Assembly: GCA_023394965.1 (NCBI GenBank)
Contig: JAEWZX010000041.1
Coordinates: 1 to 44,151, forward strand
DNA: 44,151 nt
Direction: 5' to 3'
Source: Pseudomonadota bacterium
GTDB taxonomy: Bacteria; Pseudomonadota; Alphaproteobacteria; Sphingomonadales; Sphingomonadaceae
Part shown: positions 25,299-33,911 of the stretch, in pieces
Position numbering within the stretch: the first letter of the stretch is position 1
Layout of the letters: each line of letters begins with the position of its first letter
Notes under the pieces: generated by a model
The model's database searches: none
What the model saw: the letters and a program-made list of their open reading frames with translations, nothing else
What the model was told of the DNA's origin: nothing
Translations under genes and position numbers: made by a program

Positions 25299-25452
25299 AA
25301 CGCCTTTCCTACACGACAATTCATGGTGCAAGAGATCCCTGAACGGGGATTTCTTGCCGAATTTCTTCTGGCGTCAGCAATTGCTTTTCCTTGCCAGGAC
25401 AGCGGTCCATGTGGTCCACCGTTCAGAGTGAGAGGAAAGAGGCTGAACCGTC

Positions 25453-26502
25453 ATGACAGAAGAAATCATCGATCCCGATCTGCCCATTATCGATCCGCAT
25501 CACCATCTGTGGGATCTGCGACCGCTGCTCTCTTCCTTCCCCGAACCGCGCCACGATTTCCTCGAAGCGATCTCCGGTGCCGCCTACTACACTTTCGACG
25601 AACTCCACGCAGACACGCAGAGCGGGCATAATGTCGTCGGCACGGTGTTTATGGAATGCGGTGCGTTCTACGATGCCAGCCGCAGCGAAAGCTTGAAACC
25701 GGTGGGTGAGGTGGAATTCGTGAATGGCGTCGCCGCGCAGGGGGCAAGCGGGCTTTACGGCGAATACCGTCCTTGCGCCGCCATCGTCGGCCATGCGGAT
25801 TTGACCTTGGGCGATGCCGTGAAGCCGGTGATCGAGGCATTGATCGCGGCGGGCAACGGCCGCTTCAAGGGCATCCGGCATGCTGCGGCATGGGACAGCG
25901 ACCCCGAAGTGCTTGGCCCGCCCTTCCATGCGCCGCAAGGCCTGTATGGTTCCGACGCTTTTCGTGCCGGTTTTGCCGCTTACGCCGAATATGGCCTGAC
26001 ATTCGATTCCTGGTTGCTGGAACCGCAACTGGACGACGTGCTCGACCTTGCCAGGGCCTTTCCCGATCAGCAGATCGTGCTCGACCATTGCGGCACCCCG
26101 CTCAACATCGCGAGCTATCGCGGTCGGCTGCACGAACGGTTCGACATATGGCGCAGCGCGATTCGCAAAATTGCGGAATGCCCGAATGTCGCAGTGAAGC
26201 TTGGTGGGCTTGCCATGGCCTTTTGCGGCTTGCCCGAAGATGGGCCGGCGAAAGGGCATGGGTCGGAAATCCTGGCCGGCTTGTGGCGGCCCTATATCGA
26301 AACCTGCATCGATGCCTTCGGGGCTGATCGGGCAATGTTCGAATCGAATTACCCCGTCGACCGCTGGGGCGCGAGCTATCCGGTACTGTGGAATGCGTTC
26401 AAGCGACTGGCCGCAGGACATAGCATGGACGAAAAACGCGCGCTCTTCGCCAATACGGCAGCGCGCATCTATGACATCGAACGCATCCTGCCTGTCGCTT
26501 GA
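25453..26502 (+). CDS. amidohydrolase family protein (Amidohydro_2)
   Basis: A 349-aa metal-dependent TIM-barrel hydrolase of the Amidohydro_2 group, which contains lactonases and decarboxylases. The metal HxH motif is in IIDPHHHLWDL near residue 15; later His and Asp ligands lie in IVLDHCGTP and MFESNYPVDRWG. It is cytoplasmic, with no signal peptide. The reaction is unknown; 2-pyrone-4,6-dicarboxylate-type lactone hydrolysis is one option. A GAGG tract precedes ATG 25453. Confidence 0.87.
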   Translation: MTEEIIDPDLPIIDPHHHLWDLRPLLSSFPEPRHDFLEAISGAAYYTFDELHADTQSGHNVVGTVFMECGAFYDASRSESLKPVGEVEFVNGVAAQGASGLYGEYRPCAAIVGHADLTLGDAVKPVIEALIAAGNGRFKGIRHAAAWDSDPEVLGPPFHAPQGLYGSDAFRAGFAAYAEYGLTFDSWLLEPQLDDVLDLARAFPDQQIVLDHCGTPLNIASYRGRLHERFDIWRSAIRKIAECPNVAVKLGGLAMAFCGLPEDGPAKGHGSEILAGLWRPYIETCIDAFGADRAMFESNYPVDRWGASYPVLWNAFKRLAAGHSMDEKRALFANTAARIYDIERILPVA

Positions 26503-26592
26503 CGTTTACGTAACGTCACTCTCGACAACGGTGAGAACGCACCATACCCCCCTGCCGATCACATGCGATCACACGAGAGAGGACCTTGCATT

Positions 26593-27561
26593 ATGACCCT
26601 GCCCGCCCCCTTCGACAAAATGCGCCTGCCGGTTATCGGCTCGCCGCTATTCATCGTATCGGGTCCGGAACTGGTCATCGCCCAGTGCAAGGCAGGGATC
26701 GTCGGCTCTTTCCCTGCTCTCAACGCACGCCCGCAAAGCCAGGTCGATGAATGGCTGCATCAGATCACGGAAGAACTCTCCGCACACAATCGCGACAATC
26801 CCGATCGCCCGGCCGCGCCCTATGCGGTGAACCAGATCGTCCACAAATCGAACGATCGGCTGGATGCCGACATGGCCACCTGTGCCAAGTGGCAGGTACC
26901 GCTGGTCATCACCTCGCTTGGCGCGCGCGAAGAAGTGTTCAATGCTGTCAAAGGCTGGGGCGGCATTACCATGCACGATGTGATCAACGACCGGTTTGCC
27001 CGCAAAGCGATCGAAAAAGGGGCGACCGGCCTTATCCCGGTGGCGGCAGGCGCAGGGGGGCATGCCGGGGTTCTCAGCCCCTTCGCCCTGATGCAGGAAA
27101 TTCGGGAATGGTTCGACGGACTGGTCGCTCTGTCCGGCTCGATCGCGCATGGCCGCTCGATCCTCGCGGCTCAGGCCCTCGGTGCGGACTTCGCCTATAT
27201 CGGCTCGCCCTGGATAGCCACCACCGAAGCCAACGCCGATGAACAGTACAAGCAAGCCATCGTGGAAGGTCGCGCCGACGGGATCGTTTACACGAATCTG
27301 TTTACCGGCGTGCATGGCAACTATTTGCGCTCAAGCATAGAAGGGGCCGGGCTCGATCCTGAAAATCTCCCCGTCAGCGACCCCAGCAAGATGAATTTCG
27401 GTAGTGGCGGCAACACCAAGGCCAAGGCCTGGAAGGATATCTGGGGTTCCGGTCAGGGCATCGGCACGGTGACGGACAGTGCCCCGGTAGAAGAAACCGT
27501 TGCCCGTCTCGAACGCGAATACAAAGATGCAAAGGCCGCGTTGGCAAAAGTGACTGGCTAG
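26593..27561 (+). CDS. nitronate monooxygenase family FMN protein
   Basis: A 322-aa flavin-dependent TIM-barrel protein. The FMN-binding motif AGAGGHAGVLSPF and the SGSIAHGRSILAAQALGADFAYIGSPW segment are typical of nitronate monooxygenase/2-nitropropane dioxygenase relatives, which oxidise toxic propionate 3-nitronate. ATG 26593 has GAGAGGA about 11 bases upstream. It lies 90 bases after the amidohydrolase gene on the same strand. The stop overlaps a convergent gene's stop in a shared CTAG. Confidence 0.9.
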   Translation: MTLPAPFDKMRLPVIGSPLFIVSGPELVIAQCKAGIVGSFPALNARPQSQVDEWLHQITEELSAHNRDNPDRPAAPYAVNQIVHKSNDRLDADMATCAKWQVPLVITSLGAREEVFNAVKGWGGITMHDVINDRFARKAIEKGATGLIPVAAGAGGHAGVLSPFALMQEIREWFDGLVALSGSIAHGRSILAAQALGADFAYIGSPWIATTEANADEQYKQAIVEGRADGIVYTNLFTGVHGNYLRSSIEGAGLDPENLPVSDPSKMNFGSGGNTKAKAWKDIWGSGQGIGTVTDSAPVEETVARLEREYKDAKAALAKVTG

Positions 27562-28388
27562 CCGGCCTGACGGACTTCTTGCTTCGGGAGCGGTTGCGTC
27601 GCAGATCGCACCCGGAGCACGCCTCCTGAATCGCTATTGTCCAGCCGGACCATTCGGCCATCGTCGAGCGTAAGGTCTATAGTGTCCACCGGCGCCCCAT
27701 AACCGACGAGATGGTGGACTATGCTGGCCGCCAAGGGAGCGGCCGAACCAGGTTGGCCGCACAGGTCGCCGTCGATCACCATCTCGCGGTCTATGAAAAA
27801 GGCCAAGCCTTCGCTCCTCACTGCCCCCGAAGCATCGCGCCACAGCCCGAACAGGCCGGGGGCGGGAAACTGCCCGCCGACAAGCCAGCGCCTGACCGCG
27901 CCGATGAAGATGCGGGGGGCAACAGCGGAACTTGCGGGCGTCCAGCAGACCGCCCGTACATCGTCCAGACGCTCTGCCAGGCCAGCTCCCAGCGCCAACA
28001 TGGCTCTGACTACCGGCAACATGTTTGCGCCATCGGCGAGGTGCGGCCCCGGAAACAGGCCCGCCGCTTCGCAGGGGGTCAGCTCGCCGGGCTGACACTC
28101 GAAAGTATGCCTGAGTTCAGGCCTATTAAGAGCTGCCCCCGGCGCCAAGCCGCGGAAATCGAATGCCAAGCCATCGTAGATGACTTCCAAACTATTGACT
28201 TGCACCTGCTGCCTCGACTGTTTCTGCGTATTGGCAAGGCTGCAATCGTTGCCCGCTGTGGCGCGCATGATGGCGGATATGGCTGCGGACAAGGCGACTT
28301 TGTCCGGCCGTCCACCTCGATCGAATAGCAGCAGAAGGCCGGGCAGTTTCTGTCGTGACACATGTTTTGAAGGATGTTCTGTAGTCAC
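27558..28388 (-). CDS. uncharacterised 276-aa protein
   Basis: I do not recognise this family. The chain is soluble, moderately Ala/Gly/Leu-rich, with no signal peptide or membrane segment. Regions that look ordered include LFDRGGRPDKVALSAAIS near the start, GLFPGPHLADGANMLPVVRAML in the middle and GDLCGQPGSAAPLAASIVHHLVGYG near the end. GTG 28388 is supported by AAGG five bases upstream. It follows the flavodoxin-like gene by 30 bases on the same strand. Confidence 0.65.
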   Translation of the reverse strand: MTTEHPSKHVSRQKLPGLLLLFDRGGRPDKVALSAAISAIMRATAGNDCSLANTQKQSRQQVQVNSLEVIYDGLAFDFRGLAPGAALNRPELRHTFECQPGELTPCEAAGLFPGPHLADGANMLPVVRAMLALGAGLAERLDDVRAVCWTPASSAVAPRIFIGAVRRWLVGGQFPAPGLFGLWRDASGAVRSEGLAFFIDREMVIDGDLCGQPGSAAPLAASIVHHLVGYGAPVDTIDLTLDDGRMVRLDNSDSGGVLRVRSATQPLPKQEVRQAG

Positions 28389-28418
28389 GAAGCCTTCTCA
28401 CCCACTATGCCTGATGGT

Positions 28419-28904
28419 TCAGAATATGCCCTGCGAAAGACCCTCCGCGAGGGCCGCACCCAACTCGCCCGCCCGATCGATATCACCGGGGTCGACAGTC
28501 TTAGGCGCCAGGATATCTTCCGGTTTCTGTGCATCAGTGTTGACGATCCAAGGATCGGCGACCCGCTTGAGTCGCCATCCGGTCGCTATACGATCGATCT
28601 GGCTCTGTGCCCCCTCCCCGTCGGAACCGGCCGCGATGATCGTCGCATAGGGACGCCCCTCGATCTTGCCGAGCAGTGGATAATAGCAGCGGTCGAACAT
28701 TTCTTTCATCTCACCGCTCATGGTGGCGAGGTTTTCTGGGCAGCAGAAGAGATAGCCTCCCGCACCAAGCAGATCGTCCGGCGCGGCTTTGTTTGCGCGT
28801 AGCATCATGGCACCGGCACCCGCTGCACCGGCCGATGCTTCGGCCAGACGTTCGCTGGTTCCGGTTCGGCTGTGCCAGATGATGAGGAGCGGCCCGGCAT
28901 TCAT
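28419..28904 (-). CDS. flavodoxin-fold FMN protein
   Basis: A 161-aa protein starting MNAGPLLIIWHSRTGTSERLAEA, whose loop after the first strand is the FMN-phosphate site of flavodoxins. Further flavodoxin-type segments are GGYLFCCPENLATMSGEMKEMFDRC and the isoalloxazine-side loop around ATIIAAGSDGEG. It probably carries electrons or reduces a small substrate with FMN; the partner is unknown. Divergent from recJ across 79 bases. Confidence 0.82.
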   Translation of the reverse strand: MNAGPLLIIWHSRTGTSERLAEASAGAAGAGAMMLRANKAAPDDLLGAGGYLFCCPENLATMSGEMKEMFDRCYYPLLGKIEGRPYATIIAAGSDGEGAQSQIDRIATGWRLKRVADPWIVNTDAQKPEDILAPKTVDPGDIDRAGELGAALAEGLSQGIF

Positions 28905-28983
28905 TCGTGCAGCATCGCCAGCCGCTGTCGATTGTCAATGGACCTGCCTTTCGCTCGCCCGATCGAAAGGGTATTACCATAGT

Positions 28984-30765
28984 ATGGCATCTCAGGCCCT
29001 TTCCAACGTATTCGGTGTCTCCTCTTCGCTGACCGGCCGCGCATGGCGCTGGCGCGGCGGCAATATGGAGCTAGGCAATTCGCCCGCGCTGGGTGACAAT
29101 ATCATCCGCCAGCTACTGCTATCACGCGGCGTCGCGACCGAAGATATCGAGCGCCACCTGATGCCGACCTTGCGCAACTTCCTGCCCGATCCGTCTATCT
29201 TTCGTGATATGGAAACGGCAGCAGATCGGATCGCGCAGGCCGTGCTATCGGGCGAAAAGATAACGATTTACGGTGACTACGACGTCGACGGCGCGACCAG
29301 TTCCGCTCTGCTGATCCGCCTGCTGCGCGATCTGGGCGTCGAGGCAGGCTATTATATCCCCGATCGCCTGCTGGAAGGCTACGGTCCATCGGGAGAAGCG
29401 CTGGTCAAACTAGGGGCCGCAGGGTCGAGCTTGATAGTCACGGTCGACTGCGGGGCGATGGCGCATGAGGCATTGGGCATGGCCCATGATGCCGGTATCG
29501 ACGTGATCGTCGTCGATCACCACAAATGCTCGCCCGAACTTCCCAAGACGGTGGCGCTGGTCAACCCGAACCGTCTCGATGAAGAGGATGACGCGGCCGC
29601 TCATGGTCACCTGGCTGCAGTCGGGGTCGCCTTCCTCCTCGCCATTGCTGTGGTCCGCACCCTGCGCCAGCGAGGCTATTTCGAAACACGCAAGGAACCC
29701 GATCTGCTCGCGCTACTGGATGTGGTTGCGTTAGGCACGGTGGCAGATGTTGCGGCGCTGCATGGCCTCAATCGGGCCTTTGTGGCGCAAGGGCTGAAGG
29801 TCATGGCGAAACGCGACAATATAGGCATGTCAGCGCTGATCGATGCAAGCAGGCTGAAACGAGCCCCCGCTTGTTCCGACCTTGGCTTCGCCCTGGGTCC
29901 CAGAATCAACGCCGGCGGCAGGGTTGGCGAATCGACACTTGGCGTTCGTCTGCTGACCACCCTGGACCCTGAAGAGGCGCGCGACATTGCTGCGCAGCTT
30001 TCCGCACTGAACGAAGAACGCCGTGCGATCGAGGCTGCTGTACAGGAAGCTGCCGAAGAACAATTGGACGGTCAGCACAACCGCGCCGTTCATCTGGTCG
30101 CCGGCGAAGGCTGGCACCCGGGGGTCATCGGCATCGTGGCCGGGCGTATCAAGGAAAAAACCGGCAAACCTTCCCTCGTCATCGCACTGGATGGTGAGGC
30201 AGGCAAAGGCTCTGGTCGCTCCATTGCGGGCGTGGACCTCGGCGCGGCGATTATCCGCGCGCGTGACGAAGGGCTGCTGGTTGCAGGCGGCGGACATGCC
30301 ATGGCGGCAGGTCTCACCGTCCAAAGCGACAAGATCGATCAGCTGGCCGAGTGGTTGGACAGAATGCTGGAAGGCCAGGTCGCCCGCGCCACTGCCAACC
30401 GGGAAATGGCACTGGATCTGTCGGTGGCACCGGGCGGCCTGACGCCGGAACTTGTCAATTCCCTAGAAGGGGCTGGCCCTTACGGTGTCGGCTGGCCGGG
30501 GCCACGCATAGCGGTTGGCCCTGTTCGGCTGGTCAAATGCGATATCGTCGGTGTCGATCATGTCCGGCTTATCGCTGCTGGCGACGATGGGAAGAGCTTC
30601 AAGGGGATCGCTTTTCGCGCAGCGGAGAGCGAAATGGGCCAGGCTCTGCTTCACGCGTCTCAGGGCCGCAAACTGTGGCTCGCCGGGCGCGTAAAGATCG
30701 ACGATTGGGGCAGCAGACCCCAGGCGGAACTCCACTTGGAAGACGCAGCCTGGGCCGATCGATAA
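28984..30765 (+). CDS. recJ: single-stranded-DNA-specific exonuclease RecJ
   Basis: 5'-to-3' exonuclease for recombination, mismatch and base-excision repair. The 593-aa chain has the DHH domain (YGDYDVDGATSSALLIRLL, DHH in VVDHHKCSPELPKTVALVNP) and the DHHA1 RNA/DNA-binding domain with GGGHAMAAGLTV. A longer frame from 28789 is antisense to the flavodoxin gene; ATG 28984 starts at the family N-terminus, although ATG 29068 (MELGNSPALG) is also possible. The two tRNA-Glu genes follow. Confidence 0.95.
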   Translation: MASQALSNVFGVSSSLTGRAWRWRGGNMELGNSPALGDNIIRQLLLSRGVATEDIERHLMPTLRNFLPDPSIFRDMETAADRIAQAVLSGEKITIYGDYDVDGATSSALLIRLLRDLGVEAGYYIPDRLLEGYGPSGEALVKLGAAGSSLIVTVDCGAMAHEALGMAHDAGIDVIVVDHHKCSPELPKTVALVNPNRLDEEDDAAAHGHLAAVGVAFLLAIAVVRTLRQRGYFETRKEPDLLALLDVVALGTVADVAALHGLNRAFVAQGLKVMAKRDNIGMSALIDASRLKRAPACSDLGFALGPRINAGGRVGESTLGVRLLTTLDPEEARDIAAQLSALNEERRAIEAAVQEAAEEQLDGQHNRAVHLVAGEGWHPGVIGIVAGRIKEKTGKPSLVIALDGEAGKGSGRSIAGVDLGAAIIRARDEGLLVAGGGHAMAAGLTVQSDKIDQLAEWLDRMLEGQVARATANREMALDLSVAPGGLTPELVNSLEGAGPYGVGWPGPRIAVGPVRLVKCDIVGVDHVRLIAAGDDGKSFKGIAFRAAESEMGQALLHASQGRKLWLAGRVKIDDWGSRPQAELHLEDAAWADR

Positions 30766-30784
30766 GAATGCGTGCATTCGAGGG

Positions 30785-30813
30785 TTGACGGCCCGCACCC
30801 CCGCGCCTAATTG
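30785..30813 (+). promoter_or_regulatory. promoter of the tRNA-Glu genes
   Basis: TTGACG (30785-30790), a 17-base spacer and TAATTG (30808-30813) make a good sigma-70-type promoter 34 bases before the first tRNA. The -35 has five of six consensus bases. Confidence 0.6.
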
Positions 30814-30846
30814 CCCCGCCACGCCACCGACCCGCCAAGCGGGTGT

Positions 30847-30921
30847 GGCCCGTTCGTCTAGCGGTTAGGACGCGGCCCTTTCACGGCTGAAACACGGGTT
30901 CGATTCCCGTACGGGTCACCA
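30847..30921 (+). tRNA. tRNA-Glu (TTC anticodon), first copy
   Basis: The acceptor arms GGCCCGT and ACGGGTC pair over seven bases; the anticodon loop CTTTCAC shows TTC for glutamate; the T-loop is GGTTCGATTCC. The CCA end is encoded (30919-30921). A second identical copy lies 121 bases downstream; 79 bases (30844-30922) are exactly repeated there. Confidence 0.96.
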
Positions 30922-30967
30922 CGGTGGCGGTATTGCATCTGCAATCCGCACAAAGTGCCACCTCTGT

Positions 30968-31042
30968 GGCCCGTTCGTCTAGCGGTTAGGACGCGGCCCT
31001 TTCACGGCTGAAACACGGGTTCGATTCCCGTACGGGTCACCA
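30968..31042 (+). tRNA. tRNA-Glu (TTC anticodon), second copy
   Basis: Identical to the first copy, including the encoded CCA end. It has no separate promoter that I can see and is probably processed from the same transcript. The 46 bases between the copies differ from the flanks, so only the tRNA unit was duplicated. Confidence 0.96.
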
Positions 31043-31107
31043 CTTCCACATCAACGGAAACAAACCAGGTGGCGCACAGTAGCGCAGGCCGCTAAGCGGC
31101 GACCTCG

Positions 31108-32295
31108 ATGAGCGAGCGAAGCTTCCCTTGGTCAGGATTCGTGCTGGCGCTTGTCGCCTGTGTCACTCTGCTGATGCTGGGCGTCGACCTAGCCTATGTC
31201 TGTGTGGTTCTTTTGGTTTGGGTGGGATCGCTTTATCTGGTCACAGCGCGCCCGCCGGAACCCAAAGAAGCCCCGACCGGCCCCGCTTTTAGCCGCGACA
31301 ATATGGCCGATCTCTTCGAGCATTCCGAAACGCCGGTCGTCATCACCGAAAAAGACCGGGTGATCATTGCAAACCTTTCGGCCCGCACGCTGCTGGGCGG
31401 TCACATCGTCGGTCAGGATGTGCGGATGGCACTGCGTCAGCCAGAAGCGATTCGATTACTGGCCCGCGATACCGAAGGCAGTGCAGTGGTGCGTGGCCTG
31501 ACCCGGCGAACCGATATCTGGCGGATCAACCGCAAAACGCTCCCTGGCGAACTGGCTGTCATCGAATTCGTCAACAAGACGGCGGAAGCGGATATTTCGC
31601 GCGCACATACGGACTTTGTCGCCAATGCGAGCCATGAACTGCGCACCCCGCTGGCATCGATCATCGGTTATGTGGAAACACTGCGGGAAGACGTGGATAG
31701 CCTCGATCCAGTCATGGCTGACAAATTTCTGGGCACGATTCAGCGTGAAGGGAAACGGTTGCAGGATCTCGTCAGCGATTTGATGTCATTGTCGCGAATC
31801 GAAGCTGAAAAACACGATCTGCCGAGCGACACGCTCGACCTTTCCAAACTGGCTGAACGCGCTGCTCACGATGCCGCGGGCGGGAATCGAGACGACCTGC
31901 TTGATTTCGAATCGGCAGGGGAGTTCCTTGTGCGCGGTGACCAGCAGCAGCTTGAACAGTTGGTGCGCAATCTCGTGGACAACGGATTCAAATATGGCGC
32001 CCCTGACGAACAGTTGACCGTTCGCCTGCACTCTAAGGGAGAAAACCGCGTCCGCCTGACAGTAACCGATCGGGGAGAAGGCATTGCCCCTGAACACATC
32101 CCCCATCTTACGAGGCGCTTCTATCGGACCGATCCGGGCCGTAGCAGGGCGTCGGGCGGCACTGGTCTTGGCCTTGCTATCGTCAAGCACATCGTAGAAC
32201 GGCACCGCGGCCGTCTGGATATCGACAGCACCGTCGGCGAAGGCACGCGCGTAACTGTCATTCTTCCGCTCGAAAAAGATGAAGAGGCCGATTGA
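31108..32295 (+). CDS. phoR: phosphate regulon sensor histidine kinase (PhoR)
   Basis: Membrane histidine kinase that phosphorylates PhoB during phosphate starvation. The 395-aa chain has two N-terminal transmembrane helices (about residues 9-46), a PAS domain (about 66-165), the HisKA H-box FVANASHELRTPL with His176, and the ATP-binding N box (LVRNLVDNGFKYG), G1 (TDRGEGI) and G2 (GTGLGLAIV). It starts the phosphate locus, with its partner phoB at the far end, 6.8 kb away. Confidence 0.94.
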   Translation: MSERSFPWSGFVLALVACVTLLMLGVDLAYVCVVLLVWVGSLYLVTARPPEPKEAPTGPAFSRDNMADLFEHSETPVVITEKDRVIIANLSARTLLGGHIVGQDVRMALRQPEAIRLLARDTEGSAVVRGLTRRTDIWRINRKTLPGELAVIEFVNKTAEADISRAHTDFVANASHELRTPLASIIGYVETLREDVDSLDPVMADKFLGTIQREGKRLQDLVSDLMSLSRIEAEKHDLPSDTLDLSKLAERAAHDAAGGNRDDLLDFESAGEFLVRGDQQQLEQLVRNLVDNGFKYGAPDEQLTVRLHSKGENRVRLTVTDRGEGIAPEHIPHLTRRFYRTDPGRSRASGGTGLGLAIVKHIVERHRGRLDIDSTVGEGTRVTVILPLEKDEEAD

Positions 32296-32334
32296 CCGAT
32301 GGTGACCGCTCCGTTTGTGCCAGCGCCTCGGCGC

Positions 32335-32384
32335 CGTCACAGTTGAGTCAGTAAATGTCACAGAAATGTAATTTCACGGTCATA
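32335..32384 (+). promoter_or_regulatory. Pho-box-like repeats upstream of the porin gene
   Basis: TGTCACA (32356-32362), TGTAATT (32367-32373) and GGTCATA (32378-32384) recur every 11 bases, the period of PhoB half-sites. Further upstream, CGTCACA (32335-32341) and AGTCAGT (32346-32352) extend the series with one 10-base step. Phosphate starvation would then induce the porin through PhoB. Binding itself is inferred. Confidence 0.6.
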
Positions 32385-32426
32385 GAGGCGTCGTCGCAAC
32401 GTCACTTTACCGAGGAATTCTTCCCG

Positions 32427-33800
32427 ATGACCTGTCCAATCCGGCTTTCCCTGGTGGCTGTGGCGCTTTGCTGCACTATGGCCACGCCGCTTTATGCAAA
32501 GGACGTCACGATTTCCTCGGAAGAACTGGCAGCCATGCGGGCGCAGCTTTCGGCAATGAACGCACGGATCGATCAGCTTGAAGCGGAAGTTGCCGCCGCT
32601 AAAGCGGCAAACGAGGTACAGGATGCGAGCATCGCCCAGCAAGCGGAAGCCGTGGCCACCCTCCCCGCTGCTAAGGAACCCGAAACTAAGATCACCTGGA
32701 AAGGCGCGCCAGAGATCGAAGGAAAAGGCGGCTGGAGTTTCAAGCCGCGCGGTCGCTTGCAGTTTGCTGCCGGAATCATCGACGCACCTGATTCGACCGG
32801 TGTGGCGGATGGCTTTGGTAAAGAAGTGCGTCGCCTCCGTCTCGGGGCCGAAGGGGATATCCCCGGGGGCTTCGGTTACAAGTTCGAATTCGATTTCGCC
32901 GGAAACGATGTCGATGTTACCGATGCCATCTTCACTTACAGGGACGATGGCTTGCTTGTGTCACTAGGCCATCAAAATACGTTTCAAGGACTTGAGGAGC
33001 TGACCAGCGGCCGGTTCACTTCCCTGATCGAACGCGCCGCGTTTACCGATGCCTTCAATTTCGAACGCCGCCTTGGTCTGGCCGTTCAGGTCAGCACTGG
33101 TGACATGCTGCTGCAGGGTGGCCTGTTCGCGGACAATATCGAAGATCTGTCGAACAGGAACTGGAGTGCTGACGGCCGCGTCGTATATCTGCCGAAGATC
33201 GGGCAGTCTCAATTACATTTGGGCGCATCGGTCCATTATGCCGATCTCGAACCGGGTGGTTCCGTGCGGTACCGGCAGCGCCCCTTTCTGCATTTCACCA
33301 GCAGTCGCTTCATCGATACTGGCAGCCTGGACGCAAATAGCGAATTCGGCATCGGGCTGGAAGCAGCACTTATTCACGGCCCGTTCCATGCCGCAGCGGA
33401 AGGATACCGGCAGAAACTGTCGCGCCCCTCCAGCTTGGGCAGCCCTGCCTTTTCCGGCGCTTACGCAGAAGTCGGATATTTCCTCACTCGCGGTGACACA
33501 CGCGGATACAAGTCGGGGGTCTTCGATCGGGTCAAGCCGACCAGCCCTGTGGATGAAGGCGGTATCGGAGCGATACAGCTGGTTATGCGCTACGACTATC
33601 TCGACCTTAACGATGCGGGCGTGATCGGCGGAAAGCAGAACGGCTTTCTGGTCGGACTGGTCTGGACACCGACAGACTACACCAGATTCCTCCTCAACTA
33701 TGCTTCCCTGCAATATGACGATGCCGTCATCCCCGCAGCGGACGGTGACCGAGATTATACTGTCAATGCATTCGGCGTGCAGGCGCAGGTCGATTTCTGA
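32427..33800 (+). CDS. phosphate-selective porin (OprO/OprP family)
   Basis: A 457-aa outer-membrane protein: signal peptide (residues 1-24, ending MATPLYAKD), an N-terminal coiled coil (about 28-75, SSEELAAMRAQLSAMNARI and following) as in OprP-type porins, then a beta barrel from about residue 100 to the terminal Phe. OprP channels take up phosphate or polyphosphate. GAGGA precedes ATG 32427 by about ten bases. Its position between phoR and pstS, with its own Pho box, supports phosphate uptake across the outer membrane. Confidence 0.9.
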   Translation: MTCPIRLSLVAVALCCTMATPLYAKDVTISSEELAAMRAQLSAMNARIDQLEAEVAAAKAANEVQDASIAQQAEAVATLPAAKEPETKITWKGAPEIEGKGGWSFKPRGRLQFAAGIIDAPDSTGVADGFGKEVRRLRLGAEGDIPGGFGYKFEFDFAGNDVDVTDAIFTYRDDGLLVSLGHQNTFQGLEELTSGRFTSLIERAAFTDAFNFERRLGLAVQVSTGDMLLQGGLFADNIEDLSNRNWSADGRVVYLPKIGQSQLHLGASVHYADLEPGGSVRYRQRPFLHFTSSRFIDTGSLDANSEFGIGLEAALIHGPFHAAAEGYRQKLSRPSSLGSPAFSGAYAEVGYFLTRGDTRGYKSGVFDRVKPTSPVDEGGIGAIQLVMRYDYLDLNDAGVIGGKQNGFLVGLVWTPTDYTRFLLNYASLQYDDAVIPAADGDRDYTVNAFGVQAQVDF

Positions 33801-33836
33801 ATCTGACTTCGCTAGGGGCGACCCGCTAATTCAACT

Positions 33837-33865
33837 TAGTCAGAATACTGTCGCACACCTGTAAC
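33837..33865 (+). promoter_or_regulatory. Pho box upstream of pstS
   Basis: TAGTCAG (33837-33843), CTGTCGC (33848-33854) and CTGTAAC (33859-33865) are spaced exactly 11 bases apart, close to the alphaproteobacterial PhoB consensus CTGTCAC repeats. A small hairpin (GGCGC/GCGCC, 33871-33884) lies between the box and the pstS start. PhoB activation is the likely use. Confidence 0.75.
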
Positions 33866-33911
33866 AATAAGGCGCTTTGGCGCCGCTAGCTATCAACCCC
33901 GAGGGCTAACC

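Noticed and set aside
23470..25299. 609-codon open frame on the minus strand opposite leuA
   Set aside because: It is a shadow of leuA codon usage in GC-rich DNA; it has no recognisable domain and no start context, while leuA is certain.
28905..28983. CTTTCG/CGAAAG hairpin between the flavodoxin-like gene and recJ
   Set aside because: Six-base arms around a ten-base loop with no T-run are too weak to call a terminator or operator.
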